64,000 nt of DNA from Paraburkholderia sp. BCC1885 (GCF_900996235.1 NZ_CAAJGM010000208.1:558001-622000); one strand, 5' to 3'. Positions 17,545 through 25,960 are shown, counted from the stretch's first letter. The notes: a model not told the origin generated them from the sequence alone. Program-made: numbers and translations.

Positions 17545-18255
17545 TCAAAGCACACGCAAACCCAGTTCGGTGACCAGAACCGCGGCCTGCTGATGCGAAA
17601 TGGTGGCGCCCTTGAACAATCCCGCATCGACCAGCCGGACGCCGCTCAGGTCCACCAGACGCAGATCCGCGCCGTCGAAGCGGGCGCCCTTGAGATTGGC
17701 GTCCTTGAGACTGCCGCCAGCAAAAGTCGCCTCGCGAAAATCAGCGCCCGCCAGATCCGCATCGGAGAAATCGAGTTCCTGCAGCGTGGCTTTACGAAAC
17801 GACAGGCCGCGCAGATACGCGCCGATCAGCAAGGTTTCCACAAAACTCAGCCCCAACGCGCTGCAATCCTCGAAATTCGCGCCGGTCAGCTTGCAGCCGT
17901 TGAAGCTGGCCGAGGCGAGCCTCGCGCGGCGCCAGGTCGTATTGTTGAGATCGCTCGACTGAAACGCGGCGTCGACGAGGTCCGCGGAAGCGAAATCCGC
18001 CTGCCGGCCGCGACAGCGCAGCCAGCGGCTCTGCGTCAGCGTCGCGCCGAAAAACGACGTCTCGGCGATCGTGCAACGATGAAATTCGACACCGCGCAAA
18101 TCGAGCCGCGATAAGTCCGCGCCCTCGAAATCGCAATCTTCGAAGCGCAGCGGCTGCCGATGCGCGGCGAGAAGCTGCTGCACGTCTTCGCGAGCGAGCG
18201 TGACGCCGGCGACGGTATGAATGCCGGCGGCCGGCGTCGTAGAATTGTTCGGCAT
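17545..18255 (-). CDS. Pentapeptide-repeat protein
   Basis: 236 residues with tandem A(D/N)LXX-type repeats from about residue 36 to the C-terminus (for example CDFEGADLSRLDLRG and GADFREATFAGGSL). These should fold as a right-handed quadrilateral beta-helix. Short non-repeat leader with a helix (LAREDVQQLLAAH). Relatives include the DNA-mimicking MfpA/Qnr proteins, but many members have no known function and no gyrase-protection evidence exists here. Cytoplasmic, with no signal peptide. Divergent from the DUF2288 gene. Confidence 0.9.
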   Translation of the reverse strand: MPNNSTTPAAGIHTVAGVTLAREDVQQLLAAHRQPLRFEDCDFEGADLSRLDLRGVEFHRCTIAETSFFGATLTQSRWLRCRGRQADFASADLVDAAFQSSDLNNTTWRRARLASASFNGCKLTGANFEDCSALGLSFVETLLIGAYLRGLSFRKATLQELDFSDADLAGADFREATFAGGSLKDANLKGARFDGADLRLVDLSGVRLVDAGLFKGATISHQQAAVLVTELGLRVL

Positions 18256-18440
18256 GAAAAAGCGATTCCTGTTCGGCGCGGCGTGCGCCGGCCCACGGAC
18301 GGTGACGGTCCGGTGAAGTTAAGGCAAAAACGGCGCGTCCATCGGCGCAAAATGCCGGGCGTACCGGCGTCAGCTGCGGCCGTGACGCACGCGCCCATGG
18401 TTTATAGTAACGGCCCGCCGACCCGCAATCCGCTACCAAG

Positions 18441-18749
18441 ATGACCTCGAACGACGCCGCCCATAGCCCGCTCTACCTCTCGCTGCTGGCCGAAACTGCG
18501 CAGATCGGCTGGCCGGAACTGGAGCGCTTCTTCGCCCGCGGCATCCTGCTGCGCGTCGCGCGCGACCTCGATCTGGTGAGCGTCGCCGAGGCTATCGCCA
18601 ACGACGATACGACGCAAGTCACGCAGTGGCTGTCGGCAGGTCTGCTCGAACGGGTTCAGGCCGAGACCGCCGCCGATTTCGCCGCGCGCGATCCGGACCT
18701 CTGGGCCGTGGTGGTATCGCCGTGGGTCTGCGTGCAGGAACGCGGTTGA
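18441..18749 (+). CDS. DUF2288 family protein
   Basis: 102-residue cytoplasmic protein. The family core is visible: L..ET..I.W.ELERFFARG, VARDLDLVSVA.A.A.DD, V..WL..G.L and a C-terminal LWAVVVSPWVCVQE. Function unknown. Members are widespread in proteobacteria and cyanobacteria. Confidence 0.85.
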   Translation: MTSNDAAHSPLYLSLLAETAQIGWPELERFFARGILLRVARDLDLVSVAEAIANDDTTQVTQWLSAGLLERVQAETAADFAARDPDLWAVVVSPWVCVQERG

Positions 18750-19010
18750 CGGCGCCATGCCCCGTTTTGCCTGCGCATCGGCTCGCGCGCATTCCCGTTA
18801 CGGGTTGAAACAAGCGCATACATATCGGGCAGGCCGCGCGTCCTAGAATGGCTGCAGCCCGCGCTCTCCGCGCGAACAGTCTGCGCGGGTCAGAAGCGCC
18901 GGCGTGCCCGCGTCGGCGCTTCGCCTTCATTCCGCCTTCTGCACGATCGGCTCGGGGTATCGCAGATTGCCGGGCGGGCACGCCACGCCGGCAATGCCGT
19001 TCGCACGCGT

Positions 19011-19211
19011 TTATTTCGGTGCGGCTTGCTGCGGTGCGGCCTGCGGCGCATCCGGCGTGTCGAGGATGGTCGGCGGACGGTCGTCGGTGGGCACGCCGTG
19101 GTAATCCGGCGGATCTTTTGGCGGCGGCCCGTGATGGCCGGCAGCGGGATCGTTCGAACAGCCGGCGAGAGCGGCCACGGCAAAAACAGCAGTCAAAAGG
19201 GCGCGATTCAT
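19011..19211 (-). CDS. Small proline-rich lipoprotein
   Basis: 66-residue precursor with signal MNRALLTAVFAVAALAGC, the Cys being the lipidation site. The mature part is short, Pro/Asp-rich and probably unfolded, ending in QAAPQQAAPK. No family recognised. It could be a small surface or spacer lipoprotein. About 260 bases between DUF2288 and this gene hold nothing recognisable. Confidence 0.65.
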   Translation of the reverse strand: MNRALLTAVFAVAALAGCSNDPAAGHHGPPPKDPPDYHGVPTDDRPPTILDTPDAPQAAPQQAAPK

Positions 19212-19395
19212 AGACTCTCAAAAGTAAACCTAACGACGTAGGCGCGCCGAGAGTCTACCTGCAAAGCGCCAGCCGCCGCATCGACGGCGGCGCTGCGCAT
19301 AGGGCATATGCATAGCCCATGCGTCGCGCATATGCCGTTTTGGCGAAGCGTGAACTACTATGTACGGATGGCTGCAATCGTCAAAGGAGGCTGCC

Positions 19396-19569
19396 ATGGA
19401 TACCGAATCGATCGCGGGTTTTATCGGGCTAGGTGTAGGCCTGCTGGTGCTGATAGGGCTGTCGATTTTCGAATCGCGGACCTATCGCCGTGAACACAAC
19501 GGCGAAGGCATGATGCACCACTGGTTGTCGGAGCATCACCTGCTCAACTGGACGCGGCGCAGGCATTAA
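19396..19569 (+). CDS. 57-residue single-helix membrane protein
   Basis: Starts at an ATG preceded by AAAGGAGG with a good spacing. It has one membrane segment (AGFIGLGVGLLVLIGLSIF, residues 7-25), then a polar tail rich in Arg and His (YRREH, MMHHWLSEHH, RRRH). Function unknown. The His-rich end could bind metal, which is speculative. Confidence 0.65.
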   Translation: MDTESIAGFIGLGVGLLVLIGLSIFESRTYRREHNGEGMMHHWLSEHHLLNWTRRRH

Positions 19570-19608
19570 GCGGCAACGGTTCGCAGCGCCGCCGGCACTG
19601 CGAACCGC

Positions 19609-20214
19609 TTACACTCCCGCCTTCGCCAGCACAACCACCGAGACCCCAAGCGCCTCGCTCTGCGCATCCTCGTTGCGATACGAATGCGGCACGTGCCCTG
19701 GAAAGGCGAGCACATCGCCCGTCTCCAGAGCGTGCCGCTCTCCCGCTACGAAAATCGCGACGCGCCCTTCCATGCAGGTGAAATACTCGCGCGTGCCGGG
19801 CAGATGCGGCGTGCCGCGCATATAGGCACCCGGCGCGAAAGACATCGTCTCGAGAATGCCGTCCGGCATCGGCTCCGGGACCAGCGGGCGGATCGTCAAA
19901 CCGTTGCCGCGATTTTGCGCCGAGATATCGTCCGCGCCCCACTTGCGCACCTTGGCGCGCGGCGACGCCAGCAGTTCATCGAGCGGCGCGCCGAGCGCCC
20001 CCGCCACCTTCATCAGCACCGCCAGCGACGGATTGCCCTCGCCCGATTCCAGATTCGCCACCGTCGAGCGCGGCACGCCCGAGGCCTTCGCGAGCCCTTC
20101 TTGCGTGAGCGCGCGGGCGTGGCGCAATGCGACCAGGTTGCGCGCCAGATGCTGCGCCGCATGTGACGCATCGGCTGCGCTCTCGCGTGCGGGTTCGTAA
20201 GCGGTCTCGTCCAT
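19609..20214 (-). CDS. XRE-family regulator with C-terminal cupin
   Basis: 201 residues. An N-terminal Cro/C1 helix-turn-helix spans about residues 23-77 (ALTQEGLAKASGVPRSTVANLE). The cupin sensor domain spans about 115-195, with the motifs GTREYFTCMEGRVAIF and GDVLAFPGHVPHSY. Such proteins usually repress adjacent metabolic genes in response to a small ligand. Divergent from the SDR/QueA-like pair across about 120 bases, so that pair is a plausible target. Confidence 0.9.
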   Translation of the reverse strand: MDETAYEPARESAADASHAAQHLARNLVALRHARALTQEGLAKASGVPRSTVANLESGEGNPSLAVLMKVAGALGAPLDELLASPRAKVRKWGADDISAQNRGNGLTIRPLVPEPMPDGILETMSFAPGAYMRGTPHLPGTREYFTCMEGRVAIFVAGERHALETGDVLAFPGHVPHSYRNEDAQSEALGVSVVVLAKAGV

Positions 20215-20337
20215 CGTATCGACTTTCTGACAAGGAGTTGGACATCGCACTCGGCCGTGCGGCGTGGGGTTCCTATTATCGGGCCATCGAGACAGCAGAG
20301 GTAAAGCGCAACGTCTCGCCCTCAACGGAGAACCCGC

Positions 20338-21105
20338 ATGAAATCAACCCACCCGAGCCTGCATGGCATTCGCGTCGCGCTCACCGGCGGCACCTCGGGA
20401 CTCGGCCTTGCCTTGCTCGACGAACTGCTGGCGCGCGGTGCGAGCGTCGCCTTCGTCGCCCGGCGTGAACGGCGCGTGGCCGACATCGCAGCGGCGCGTT
20501 CGCACGCGGAGCGCGTGGTCGGCATCGTTGGCGACATCGCGAACAAGGCGGACATCTATCCGCTTGCGACGCAGATCAGCGGCGTGCTTGGCGGCGTCGA
20601 CGTGCTGGTGAACAACGCCTCGGCGCTCGGCCCCGTGCCGCTCGCCCTGCTCGCCGACACGCCATGCGAAGACTTCGAGACCGCGCTCGCGACCAATCTG
20701 CTCGGACCGTTTCGCCTCACGCGCGCCCTGCTCGGCTCGTTGAGCGCCGCGGCACGCGAACACGGCGGCGCGCTCGTGCTGAACGTTTCGAGCGACGCGG
20801 CCATCCAGCCGTATCCCACATGGGGCGCCTACGGCGCGAGCAAAGCCGCGCTGCATCATATGAGTCGCATCTGGGACCAGGAACTGGCGGCGCAGCGCGT
20901 GCGGGTGTTGTCGCTCGACCCCGGTGACATGGACACGCCGCTGCACGCGCTGGCCGCGCCCGGCGACGACCCCGCCACCTTGAAGCGCCCCGCCGACGCC
21001 GCCCGCGAATTCGCCGATGCCATCGAATCTGCCTTGCAAGCCCTGCGGCAAGCCACGCCTGGGCGCGAAGAAACCACCACTGCGGAAGAAGGAGAACGGC
21101 CATGA
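20338..21105 (+). CDS. Short-chain dehydrogenase/reductase
   Basis: 255-residue NAD(P)-dependent oxidoreductase. Cofactor motif TGGTSGLG (residues 17-24), structural NNAS (about 92-95), catalytic Ser in VLNVSSD, and YGASK with the catalytic Tyr and Lys. The segment ending DPGDMDTPLH follows the usual PG motif. An Arg pair after strand 2 (ARRERR) suggests NADP preference. Ribosome site GGAGA. It overlaps the next gene by four bases (ATGA), so the two are translated together. Confidence 0.93.
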   Translation: MKSTHPSLHGIRVALTGGTSGLGLALLDELLARGASVAFVARRERRVADIAAARSHAERVVGIVGDIANKADIYPLATQISGVLGGVDVLVNNASALGPVPLALLADTPCEDFETALATNLLGPFRLTRALLGSLSAAAREHGGALVLNVSSDAAIQPYPTWGAYGASKAALHHMSRIWDQELAAQRVRVLSLDPGDMDTPLHALAAPGDDPATLKRPADAAREFADAIESALQALRQATPGREETTTAEEGERP

Positions 21106-22211
21106 CGATGCGCGCTGCTACCCTGCCGATCCAACGTCCGCACGATGCACGCTTGCTGGTGATCGACCCGCGCGGCCACATCGAGCATCGTCCGCGAAGC
21201 ACCTTTGCCGATTTGCTGCGACCCGGCGATTGCGTCATCGCCAACGATGCGGCCACGTTGCCGGCCAGCCTGCAAGGCATCCATGAACCCAGCGGATCGC
21301 AGATCGAAATTCGCCTTGCCGGGCGCGCGTCGCTCGATCCGAAAGACGTCGAACGGTTTAGCGCCGTGGTGTTCGGCGCGGGCGATTTCCATACGCCGAC
21401 CGAAGCGCGTCTCGCCCCGCCCGTGCTTAAATCTCGCGACCGGCTGACGCTCGGCACGCTCGGCGCGACGATCGTGCGCATGCTGGATCATCCGCGACTT
21501 GTAGAGCTGCAATTCGACGGCGACGCCGCCCACATCTGGCGCGCCCTGGCGAAACAGGGCAAGCCGGTGCAGTACGCGCATCTGCACGATGCGCTGGCCT
21601 TGTGGGACGTGTGGACCGCGATCGCCGCACAGCCGGTGGCGTTCGAAGCACCATCGGCAGGCTTCGTGCTCGACTGGCGGATCGTCGAAACGCTGCACGC
21701 GCGCGGCGTTTCGTTCGCTACGCTCACGCATGCGGCCGGCCTGTCGTCCATCGGCGATGCCGCGCTCGATCAGCGCCTGCCATTCGACGAGCCCTACCGC
21801 ATTCCCGCGACCACCGCCGCCCTGATCGCGGCGACGCGCGCCCGGCGCGGACGCGTCGTGGCGATCGGCACGACGGTGGTACGGGCGCTGGAGCATGCGG
21901 CGGCGCGCGACGGCATCATCCGCGCGGGCGATGGAGTCGCGACCCAGCGCATCGGGCCGCAGACGCAATTGCGCGTCGCCGACGTCATCGTCTCCGGCAC
22001 GCACGAACCGGACACGAGCCACTACGCCCTGCTGCGCGCCTTCACCGATGCCGTGACGTTGCTGGATGCGAACGAGGCTCTCGCGACACATGGCTATCGC
22101 ACGCATGAGTTCGGCGACTCGGTCTGGATCGAACGCCGCACCTGCGTGCTTCGCGATGGCCAGCCGCATCCCCGCCATGCAGGCGAACAGGAGCGATGCG
22201 TGACGTGTTGA
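21102..22211 (+). CDS. QueA-like SAM:tRNA ribosyltransferase-isomerase family protein
   Basis: 369 residues. The QueA framework is recognisable: DARLLVID...GHIEHR, F.DLL.PGDCVIANDA, GRVVAIGTTVVRALE and a C-terminal YRTHEFGDSVWI. Several conserved QueA stretches are altered: NDAATLPASLQG replaces NDTRVIPARL.G, and HEPDTSHYALLRAF replaces the usual HLP.STLLMLVSAF. True QueA makes epoxyqueuosine on tRNA. This divergent copy, fused translationally to an SDR, may act on another substrate. Cytoplasmic. The standard tgt neighbour is absent. Confidence 0.8.
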   Translation: MTMRAATLPIQRPHDARLLVIDPRGHIEHRPRSTFADLLRPGDCVIANDAATLPASLQGIHEPSGSQIEIRLAGRASLDPKDVERFSAVVFGAGDFHTPTEARLAPPVLKSRDRLTLGTLGATIVRMLDHPRLVELQFDGDAAHIWRALAKQGKPVQYAHLHDALALWDVWTAIAAQPVAFEAPSAGFVLDWRIVETLHARGVSFATLTHAAGLSSIGDAALDQRLPFDEPYRIPATTAALIAATRARRGRVVAIGTTVVRALEHAAARDGIIRAGDGVATQRIGPQTQLRVADVIVSGTHEPDTSHYALLRAFTDAVTLLDANEALATHGYRTHEFGDSVWIERRTCVLRDGQPHPRHAGEQERCVTC

Positions 22212-22256
22212 ATCGGGCATACGGAACGCCCGCTCCTGGTTTTTCGCAATTCGAGA

Positions 22257-22286
22257 TTGACGCCCTCAGGTCTGACACGATATGAT
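22257..22286 (+). promoter_or_regulatory. Promoter of tRNA-Pro
   Basis: TTGACG and TATGAT are separated by 18 bases; the -10 ends 11 bases before the mature tRNA. Confidence 0.65.
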
Positions 22287-22297
22287 CTCTGATTCGT

Positions 22298-22374
22298 CGG
22301 AGCGTAGCGCAGCCTGGTAGCGCATCTGATTTGGGATCAGAGGGTCGTAGGTTCGAATCCTATCGCTCCGACCA
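22298..22374 (+). tRNA. tRNA-Pro (TGG)
   Basis: 77 nt with encoded CCA. Acceptor stem CGGAGCG pairs with CGCTCCG. Anticodon stem TCTGA/TCAGA with loop TTTGGGA gives anticodon TGG. T arm TAGG-TTCGAAT-CCTA. It has its own promoter and terminator. Confidence 0.97.
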
Positions 22375-22381
22375 TAGAATC

Positions 22382-22420
22382 AAAGGGTTACACGTTTCGG
22401 CGTGTAACCCTTTTTCTTTT
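22382..22420 (+). terminator. Terminator after tRNA-Pro
   Basis: Perfect 13-bp stem AAAGGGTTACACG/CGTGTAACCCTTT with loop TTTCGG, then TTCTTTT. It starts eight bases after the tRNA. Confidence 0.93.
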
Positions 22421-22455
22421 GTCTTTGGGTTTCCCTAATAATGACGTCCGGTTGA

Positions 22456-22496
22456 GCGGATTCAGACGGGCGGATTCAGACGGCCCCCCCCCCCCC
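22456..22496. repeat. 14-bp tandem repeat followed by a run of 13 C
   Basis: GCGGATTCAGACGG occurs twice head to tail (22456-22469 and 22470-22483), directly followed by 13 consecutive C (22484-22496). It lies 45 bases before the small secreted protein. Long C runs are prone to slippage. Confidence 0.9.
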
Positions 22497-22540
22497 GCTC
22501 ACGGACTGAAGCCATTAGAAAGCCATTTAAGGATCGATCC

Positions 22541-22735
22541 GTGCGTAAATTCGTATCGCTCATCCTGCTGGCGGCATTCGCCGCAGCATTCGCGCCCGTC
22601 AGTGCCGAGGCGCATCCCCGTGTGGTGTGCAAACGTGTCTGGTATCGCGGCCATCTGGTGCGCCGCTGCCGGCCGGTGCCGCCGCCGCGTCATCATCATC
22701 GCCGGCCACCGCAGCGGCGCGGCAATTCCGTCTAA
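22541..22735 (+). CDS. Small basic, His/Arg-rich secreted protein
   Basis: 64-residue precursor with a Sec signal peptide ending near AEA. The mature part of about 40 residues has two Cys (VVCKRVW and RRCRP) and ends in a Pro/Arg/His-rich tail with HHHRR. The GTG start lies about 10 bases after AAGGA. It stops six bases before the LysR gene, so the two are probably co-transcribed. Function unknown. Confidence 0.65.
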   Translation: MRKFVSLILLAAFAAAFAPVSAEAHPRVVCKRVWYRGHLVRRCRPVPPPRHHHRRPPQRRGNSV

Positions 22736-22740
22736 CCCCC

Positions 22741-23685
22741 ATGGACTACTTCGCCGCCGTTCGGGCCTTCGTTTGCGCAGCGGAACTGCAGAGCTTCAGC
22801 AAGACGGCGCACGAACTGGCCGTCAAGACCTCCACTGTCTCCCGCTACATCACCGAGCTGGAAAAAGATCTGGGCATCGCCCTCTTCAACCGCTCGACGC
22901 GTGGGCTCGTCCTGACAGAAGGCGGCAGGCTGTTTCGTGAGCACGCCATGCTTGCGCTGCAGGCGCTCGACGACGCGCGCGAGGTCACGTCGTCGCTCAA
23001 TCGCACGCCGCAGGGCGTGTTGCGCGTCACCATGCCGCCGGCATTCGGGCGCCGTCATATCGTTGCGCATCTGCCGGATTTCATGGCGCGCTATCCCGCC
23101 ATCGACCTCGATATCGTCTCGACCGACGAAACGCTCAACATGATCGACGCCGGCGTCGACGTCGCCATTCGCATCGGCGTGCTACCCGATTCGTCGTTGA
23201 TGGCGCGACGCATTGCGCCGCATCGTCGTATCGTCTGCGGCAGCCCCGCGTATTTCGCGCGCAACGGCATGCCTCACGCCCCGCAGGATCTGGCCGCGCA
23301 CGAAGTGCTGCGCCTGTCGCTCGTGCCGGACGACAAATGGTCTTTCACCCGCGCCGCTGCCGATGCGCAAGCGTCGCCGCAACAGGTGCTGGTGGAATTG
23401 CAGGGACGCCTGCGTGCGGACGATTCCGAAGCCGTGCTCGCGCTCGCCGTGGCCGGCTGCGGCGTGGCGCTTCTGCCAACCTGGCTCGCCTCCACCGCGC
23501 TGCGCGAAGGCCGCCTGCAGCATGCACTGCCTGAGTGGGAAGCGCGCATCGGACGCGCCGAACCCGCAGTCTGGGCGGTCTACCCGCCGAAGAAAATCGT
23601 CTCGTCGAAAGTACGTGCCTTCGTGGATTTCTACGCCGAAGCGTTCGGCGAGCCGCCGTACTGGGACGACGGACTCGCGCTATAG
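22741..23685 (+). CDS. LysR-family transcriptional regulator
   Basis: 314 residues. N-terminal winged helix-turn-helix (SFSKTAHELAVKTSTVSRYI), linker helix, and a C-terminal ligand-binding domain of the CrgA-like group (GVLRVTMPPAFGRRHI, MIDAGVDVAIRIG). The ATG at 22741 starts exactly at the family N-terminus. A longer frame reading through the preceding small gene is rejected. Convergent with the bicupin gene, with only eight bases between stops. Targets unknown. Confidence 0.93.
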   Translation: MDYFAAVRAFVCAAELQSFSKTAHELAVKTSTVSRYITELEKDLGIALFNRSTRGLVLTEGGRLFREHAMLALQALDDAREVTSSLNRTPQGVLRVTMPPAFGRRHIVAHLPDFMARYPAIDLDIVSTDETLNMIDAGVDVAIRIGVLPDSSLMARRIAPHRRIVCGSPAYFARNGMPHAPQDLAAHEVLRLSLVPDDKWSFTRAAADAQASPQQVLVELQGRLRADDSEAVLALAVAGCGVALLPTWLASTALREGRLQHALPEWEARIGRAEPAVWAVYPPKKIVSSKVRAFVDFYAEAFGEPPYWDDGLAL

Positions 23686-23693
23686 CGTCAACC

Positions 23694-24638
23694 TTAATGA
23701 GCGAAGCGGATGTCGAGCGTGCGCAGATAGGTCTGCAAGCCGGCGTCCTGAATCGGAATCACGTAGGCGTTTTCGTTCGTTTCGTTGAAATGCGCGTGCC
23801 AGTATCCCGGCGGCGTGACGAACGCCATGCCCGCTTCCCAATCGACGCGAGTCGGATTCACGATATTGCCCTCGCCGTCCAGTTCGGTTCCGACCAATGT
23901 ATAGACGCCCGGCTTGCCCCCGGCGATGAAGTCGAGCGCAATCGACTGGTGCCGGTGCGGCTTCTGCACGGAATGAGGCGGCACGATGCCGAACATGGCC
24001 CACAGCACGTGCGTGACCGTGCGCGTCTGCGGGAAGTTGGCATTGCCCATCAGCACGCTGATACGGTTGCGCCGTCCCGCATTGGCTTCTTGCGCGACCT
24101 TGCGCAATTCGGCCTGCGCCAGGGCGGCCGGATAGCGTGTGGGCGCAAAGCGCGCCTGCACGCCGGTCGTGCCCAGATAGGTCAGAAGCGGCGCATCGTT
24201 GACGTAATAAAGCGTCGCCGTCGCGTCCGCGGACAACACGGCGGCATGGCCGCCTGGCAGCGTGAAGAAATCGCCTTGCGCGAACGGAAAGCTCGTTTCG
24301 CCCTGCGTCACGCTGCCCGTTCCGCTGATGACGTAGCAAACCTGCGAGGTCGCATTAGGGTCGAGCGTCAACGCATCGCCCGCGTTGATACGCAGGAAGT
24401 TGGCGCTCAAGCCGGGACCGGTCGCGGGACCGGGACAGCCCAACTCCGCCGACAGGTCGAGCGGTACGATGCGGGTTGCGCCGTCCGCATAAAGCGAGGG
24501 CGCGAAGTTACGGAACGGCACGCGCGAGATGAGCTTCGCGCCAATCGGATTGGCGGACGAGGTGTATTCGAAGTATTGCGCGTCGTCGGTCGCGATGGTG
24601 GATTCGGCGAGAAGCGCGGGGGACGTTTTCGTCAGCAT
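23694..24638 (-). CDS. Bicupin protein, gentisate-dioxygenase-like
   Basis: 314 residues with two cupin domains. The first is near residues 80-150 (ALTLDPNATSQVCYVISGTGSV, shown in part, then GDFFTLPGG). The second is near 220-300 (KPHRHQSIALDFI, PPGYWHAHFN) and retains metal-type His residues. The overall layout resembles gentisate/1-hydroxy-2-naphthoate dioxygenases, but the first cupin lacks the usual His pair, so enzyme activity is uncertain. It is not in a catabolic cluster. The ATG follows AAAAAGGAGTAG, a strong ribosome site. Confidence 0.75.
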   Translation of the reverse strand: MLTKTSPALLAESTIATDDAQYFEYTSSANPIGAKLISRVPFRNFAPSLYADGATRIVPLDLSAELGCPGPATGPGLSANFLRINAGDALTLDPNATSQVCYVISGTGSVTQGETSFPFAQGDFFTLPGGHAAVLSADATATLYYVNDAPLLTYLGTTGVQARFAPTRYPAALAQAELRKVAQEANAGRRNRISVLMGNANFPQTRTVTHVLWAMFGIVPPHSVQKPHRHQSIALDFIAGGKPGVYTLVGTELDGEGNIVNPTRVDWEAGMAFVTPPGYWHAHFNETNENAYVIPIQDAGLQTYLRTLDIRFAH

Positions 24639-24925
24639 GATCTACTCCTTTTTGCTTGATGGGAGCTTCGTGCGGGTCTTCTTTGCGAGAGGAGCCGCGG
24701 CCAGAAGCTGACCTGACTTTAGGCGTGCGGCCGGGGCGCCAGAAGTGCCGTCGATCGAATTCAGCTTTGCATAAAGGGGATGACCGCGGGAACTGCTGCT
24801 CGGATTCAGGGCGCAGATGTCTTGCGGTGGCGGCCTTGAGGATGACGGCGATTTAGGACGTCCCCGCAGAATCGTCACAATCGCGGCAGACAATAGCGCA
24901 CCCTTTTCTTTTGAACCGACATCAG

Positions 24926-25297
24926 ATGAACAAATCCCTAGCCGCTCTGGCGCTCGTCGCTCTTTGCTCCACCGTCCAGGCGGCTCCGGCATCCGATGCC
25001 GACGACGGCTTTCTCACCGGCAAGTTCTTTCGCAGCGGCAGTGAAGCGATGCGCGCCGCCTACGTCATCGGCATGCTCGACGGCTTCTCTTACTCGACGG
25101 CGCTCGGCGCGCCCGATGCGAAGATCGAGAAACTGCGTCACTGCATCAGCGGCATGAATGCCAATACCAAACAGGTCGGCACCATCGTCGATCAATACCT
25201 CGACGCCCATCCGGAATCGTGGGGCGAGAAGATGCAGCCGATCGTCTTGCGCGCCATGCGTCAGGCTTGCTCGGCGCATGGCCTCGCGCTCGACTGA
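24926..25297 (+). CDS. Secreted Rap1a/Tai-like domain protein
   Basis: 123-residue precursor with a signal peptide cleaved near VQA|AP. The mature protein fits the Rap1a/Tai pattern: A.YVIGMLDGF, a Cys (HCISGMN), V.TIVDQYLDAHPE and a second Cys in a C-terminal helix (MRQACSAHG). Members include periplasmic immunity proteins against type VI effectors, but many are orphan envelope proteins. No effector or type VI gene is nearby, so the immunity role is not supported here. Confidence 0.65.
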   Translation: MNKSLAALALVALCSTVQAAPASDADDGFLTGKFFRSGSEAMRAAYVIGMLDGFSYSTALGAPDAKIEKLRHCISGMNANTKQVGTIVDQYLDAHPESWGEKMQPIVLRAMRQACSAHGLALD

Positions 25298-25334
25298 AAC
25301 GCCGTCAGGCGATAGCGCTTCCCGTCTGCAATAC

Positions 25335-25388
25335 AAAAAAATGTCCCGCTGTCTGTCGTCCATCAGGACGACGTATAGCGGGACATTT
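25335..25388 (-). terminator. Terminator after DUF4148 gene 1
   Basis: Two-tier hairpin: outer 12 bp AAATGTCCCGCT/AGCGGGACATTT and inner 7 bp GTCGTCC/GGACGAC. On the minus strand it ends in a run of seven T. Located between two convergent genes, so it may serve both. Confidence 0.85.
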
Positions 25389-25424
25389 CAGTAAACCTGA
25401 CGCGTAAAAACTATGGCGATGAAT

Positions 25425-25742
25425 TTAGTGGCCAAAATAAACCGAACGCGAGCCAGCGAACGCCGATGCAGTAGCGGCCGGAGCGCCCGATTCCGACGAA
25501 CCGCCTGCTACGCCACCGACGCCACTCGTCGAGCCATTCCGGGCGGCAACCTGCGCTTCAGCGGCCTGGATCTGGTCGGGATAGCTGGCGTGTCCGCCAC
25601 CCGGACGATAGCCGGTGCTTTCGAGTTGGACCAGTTGGCTGCGGACTTCCGCGCGGCTCAACGGCTGATTCGATTGAGCGAACGAAGCGACCGGTGCGGA
25701 AAGGACAACAGCAATAGCGACAGCCTTGATAAGCGATTTCAT
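25425..25742 (-). CDS. DUF4148 secreted protein, copy 1
   Basis: 105-residue precursor with signal peptide MKSLIKAVAIAVVLSAPVASFA. The DUF4148 core follows: QSNQPLSRAEVRSQLVQLE, GY.P, YP..IQAAEAQVAA. A Gly/Ser-rich tail contains SGVGG. Predicted periplasmic; function unknown. The family is abundant in Burkholderia and relatives. One of three paralogues here (also 27366 and 30150) with the same promoter layout. Confidence 0.9.
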   Translation of the reverse strand: MKSLIKAVAIAVVLSAPVASFAQSNQPLSRAEVRSQLVQLESTGYRPGGGHASYPDQIQAAEAQVAARNGSTSGVGGVAGGSSESGAPAATASAFAGSRSVYFGH

Positions 25743-25807
25743 GGTAACGACCTCCAGTGATTGTTTTTACGGCACTGCAAACATGTTTGTGTGCAGCCAG
25801 TGATCAC

Positions 25808-25844
25808 AGTGTAGAAAAGCATTCACCCAGGGTAAATACCTAAG
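25808..25844 (-). promoter_or_regulatory. Shared DUF4148 promoter, copy 1
   Basis: On the minus strand: TTTACC (-35) at 25831-25836, 17 bases, TACACT (-10) at 25808-25813. The -35 is part of an inverted repeat TTAGGTA-TT-TACCC. The same arrangement with identical spacing occurs before the other two DUF4148 genes. Confidence 0.7.
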
Positions 25845-25868
25845 ATTTGAAATCACTTTTCCTGCAAA

Positions 25869-25892
25869 TCGCACAATGGAAAAGTTGTGCGA
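25869..25892. promoter_or_regulatory. 8-bp inverted repeat between divergent genes
   Basis: TCGCACAA-TGGAAAAG-TTGTGCGA, perfect arms with an 8-base spacer. It lies upstream of both DUF4148 copy 1 and the His-rich peptide, so it may be an operator or an RNA hairpin. Confidence 0.5.
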
Positions 25893-25960
25893 ATATGACG
25901 CAATATGGGCGGGCACGGAAACTGCTGTTAAGCTAACGGTACCTTTCCTGGAGCATACCT

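Noticed and set aside
24926..25742. Toxin-immunity pair of the Rap1a-like gene and the convergent DUF4148 gene
   Set aside because: They are convergent with a terminator between them, and DUF4148 proteins show no toxin features.
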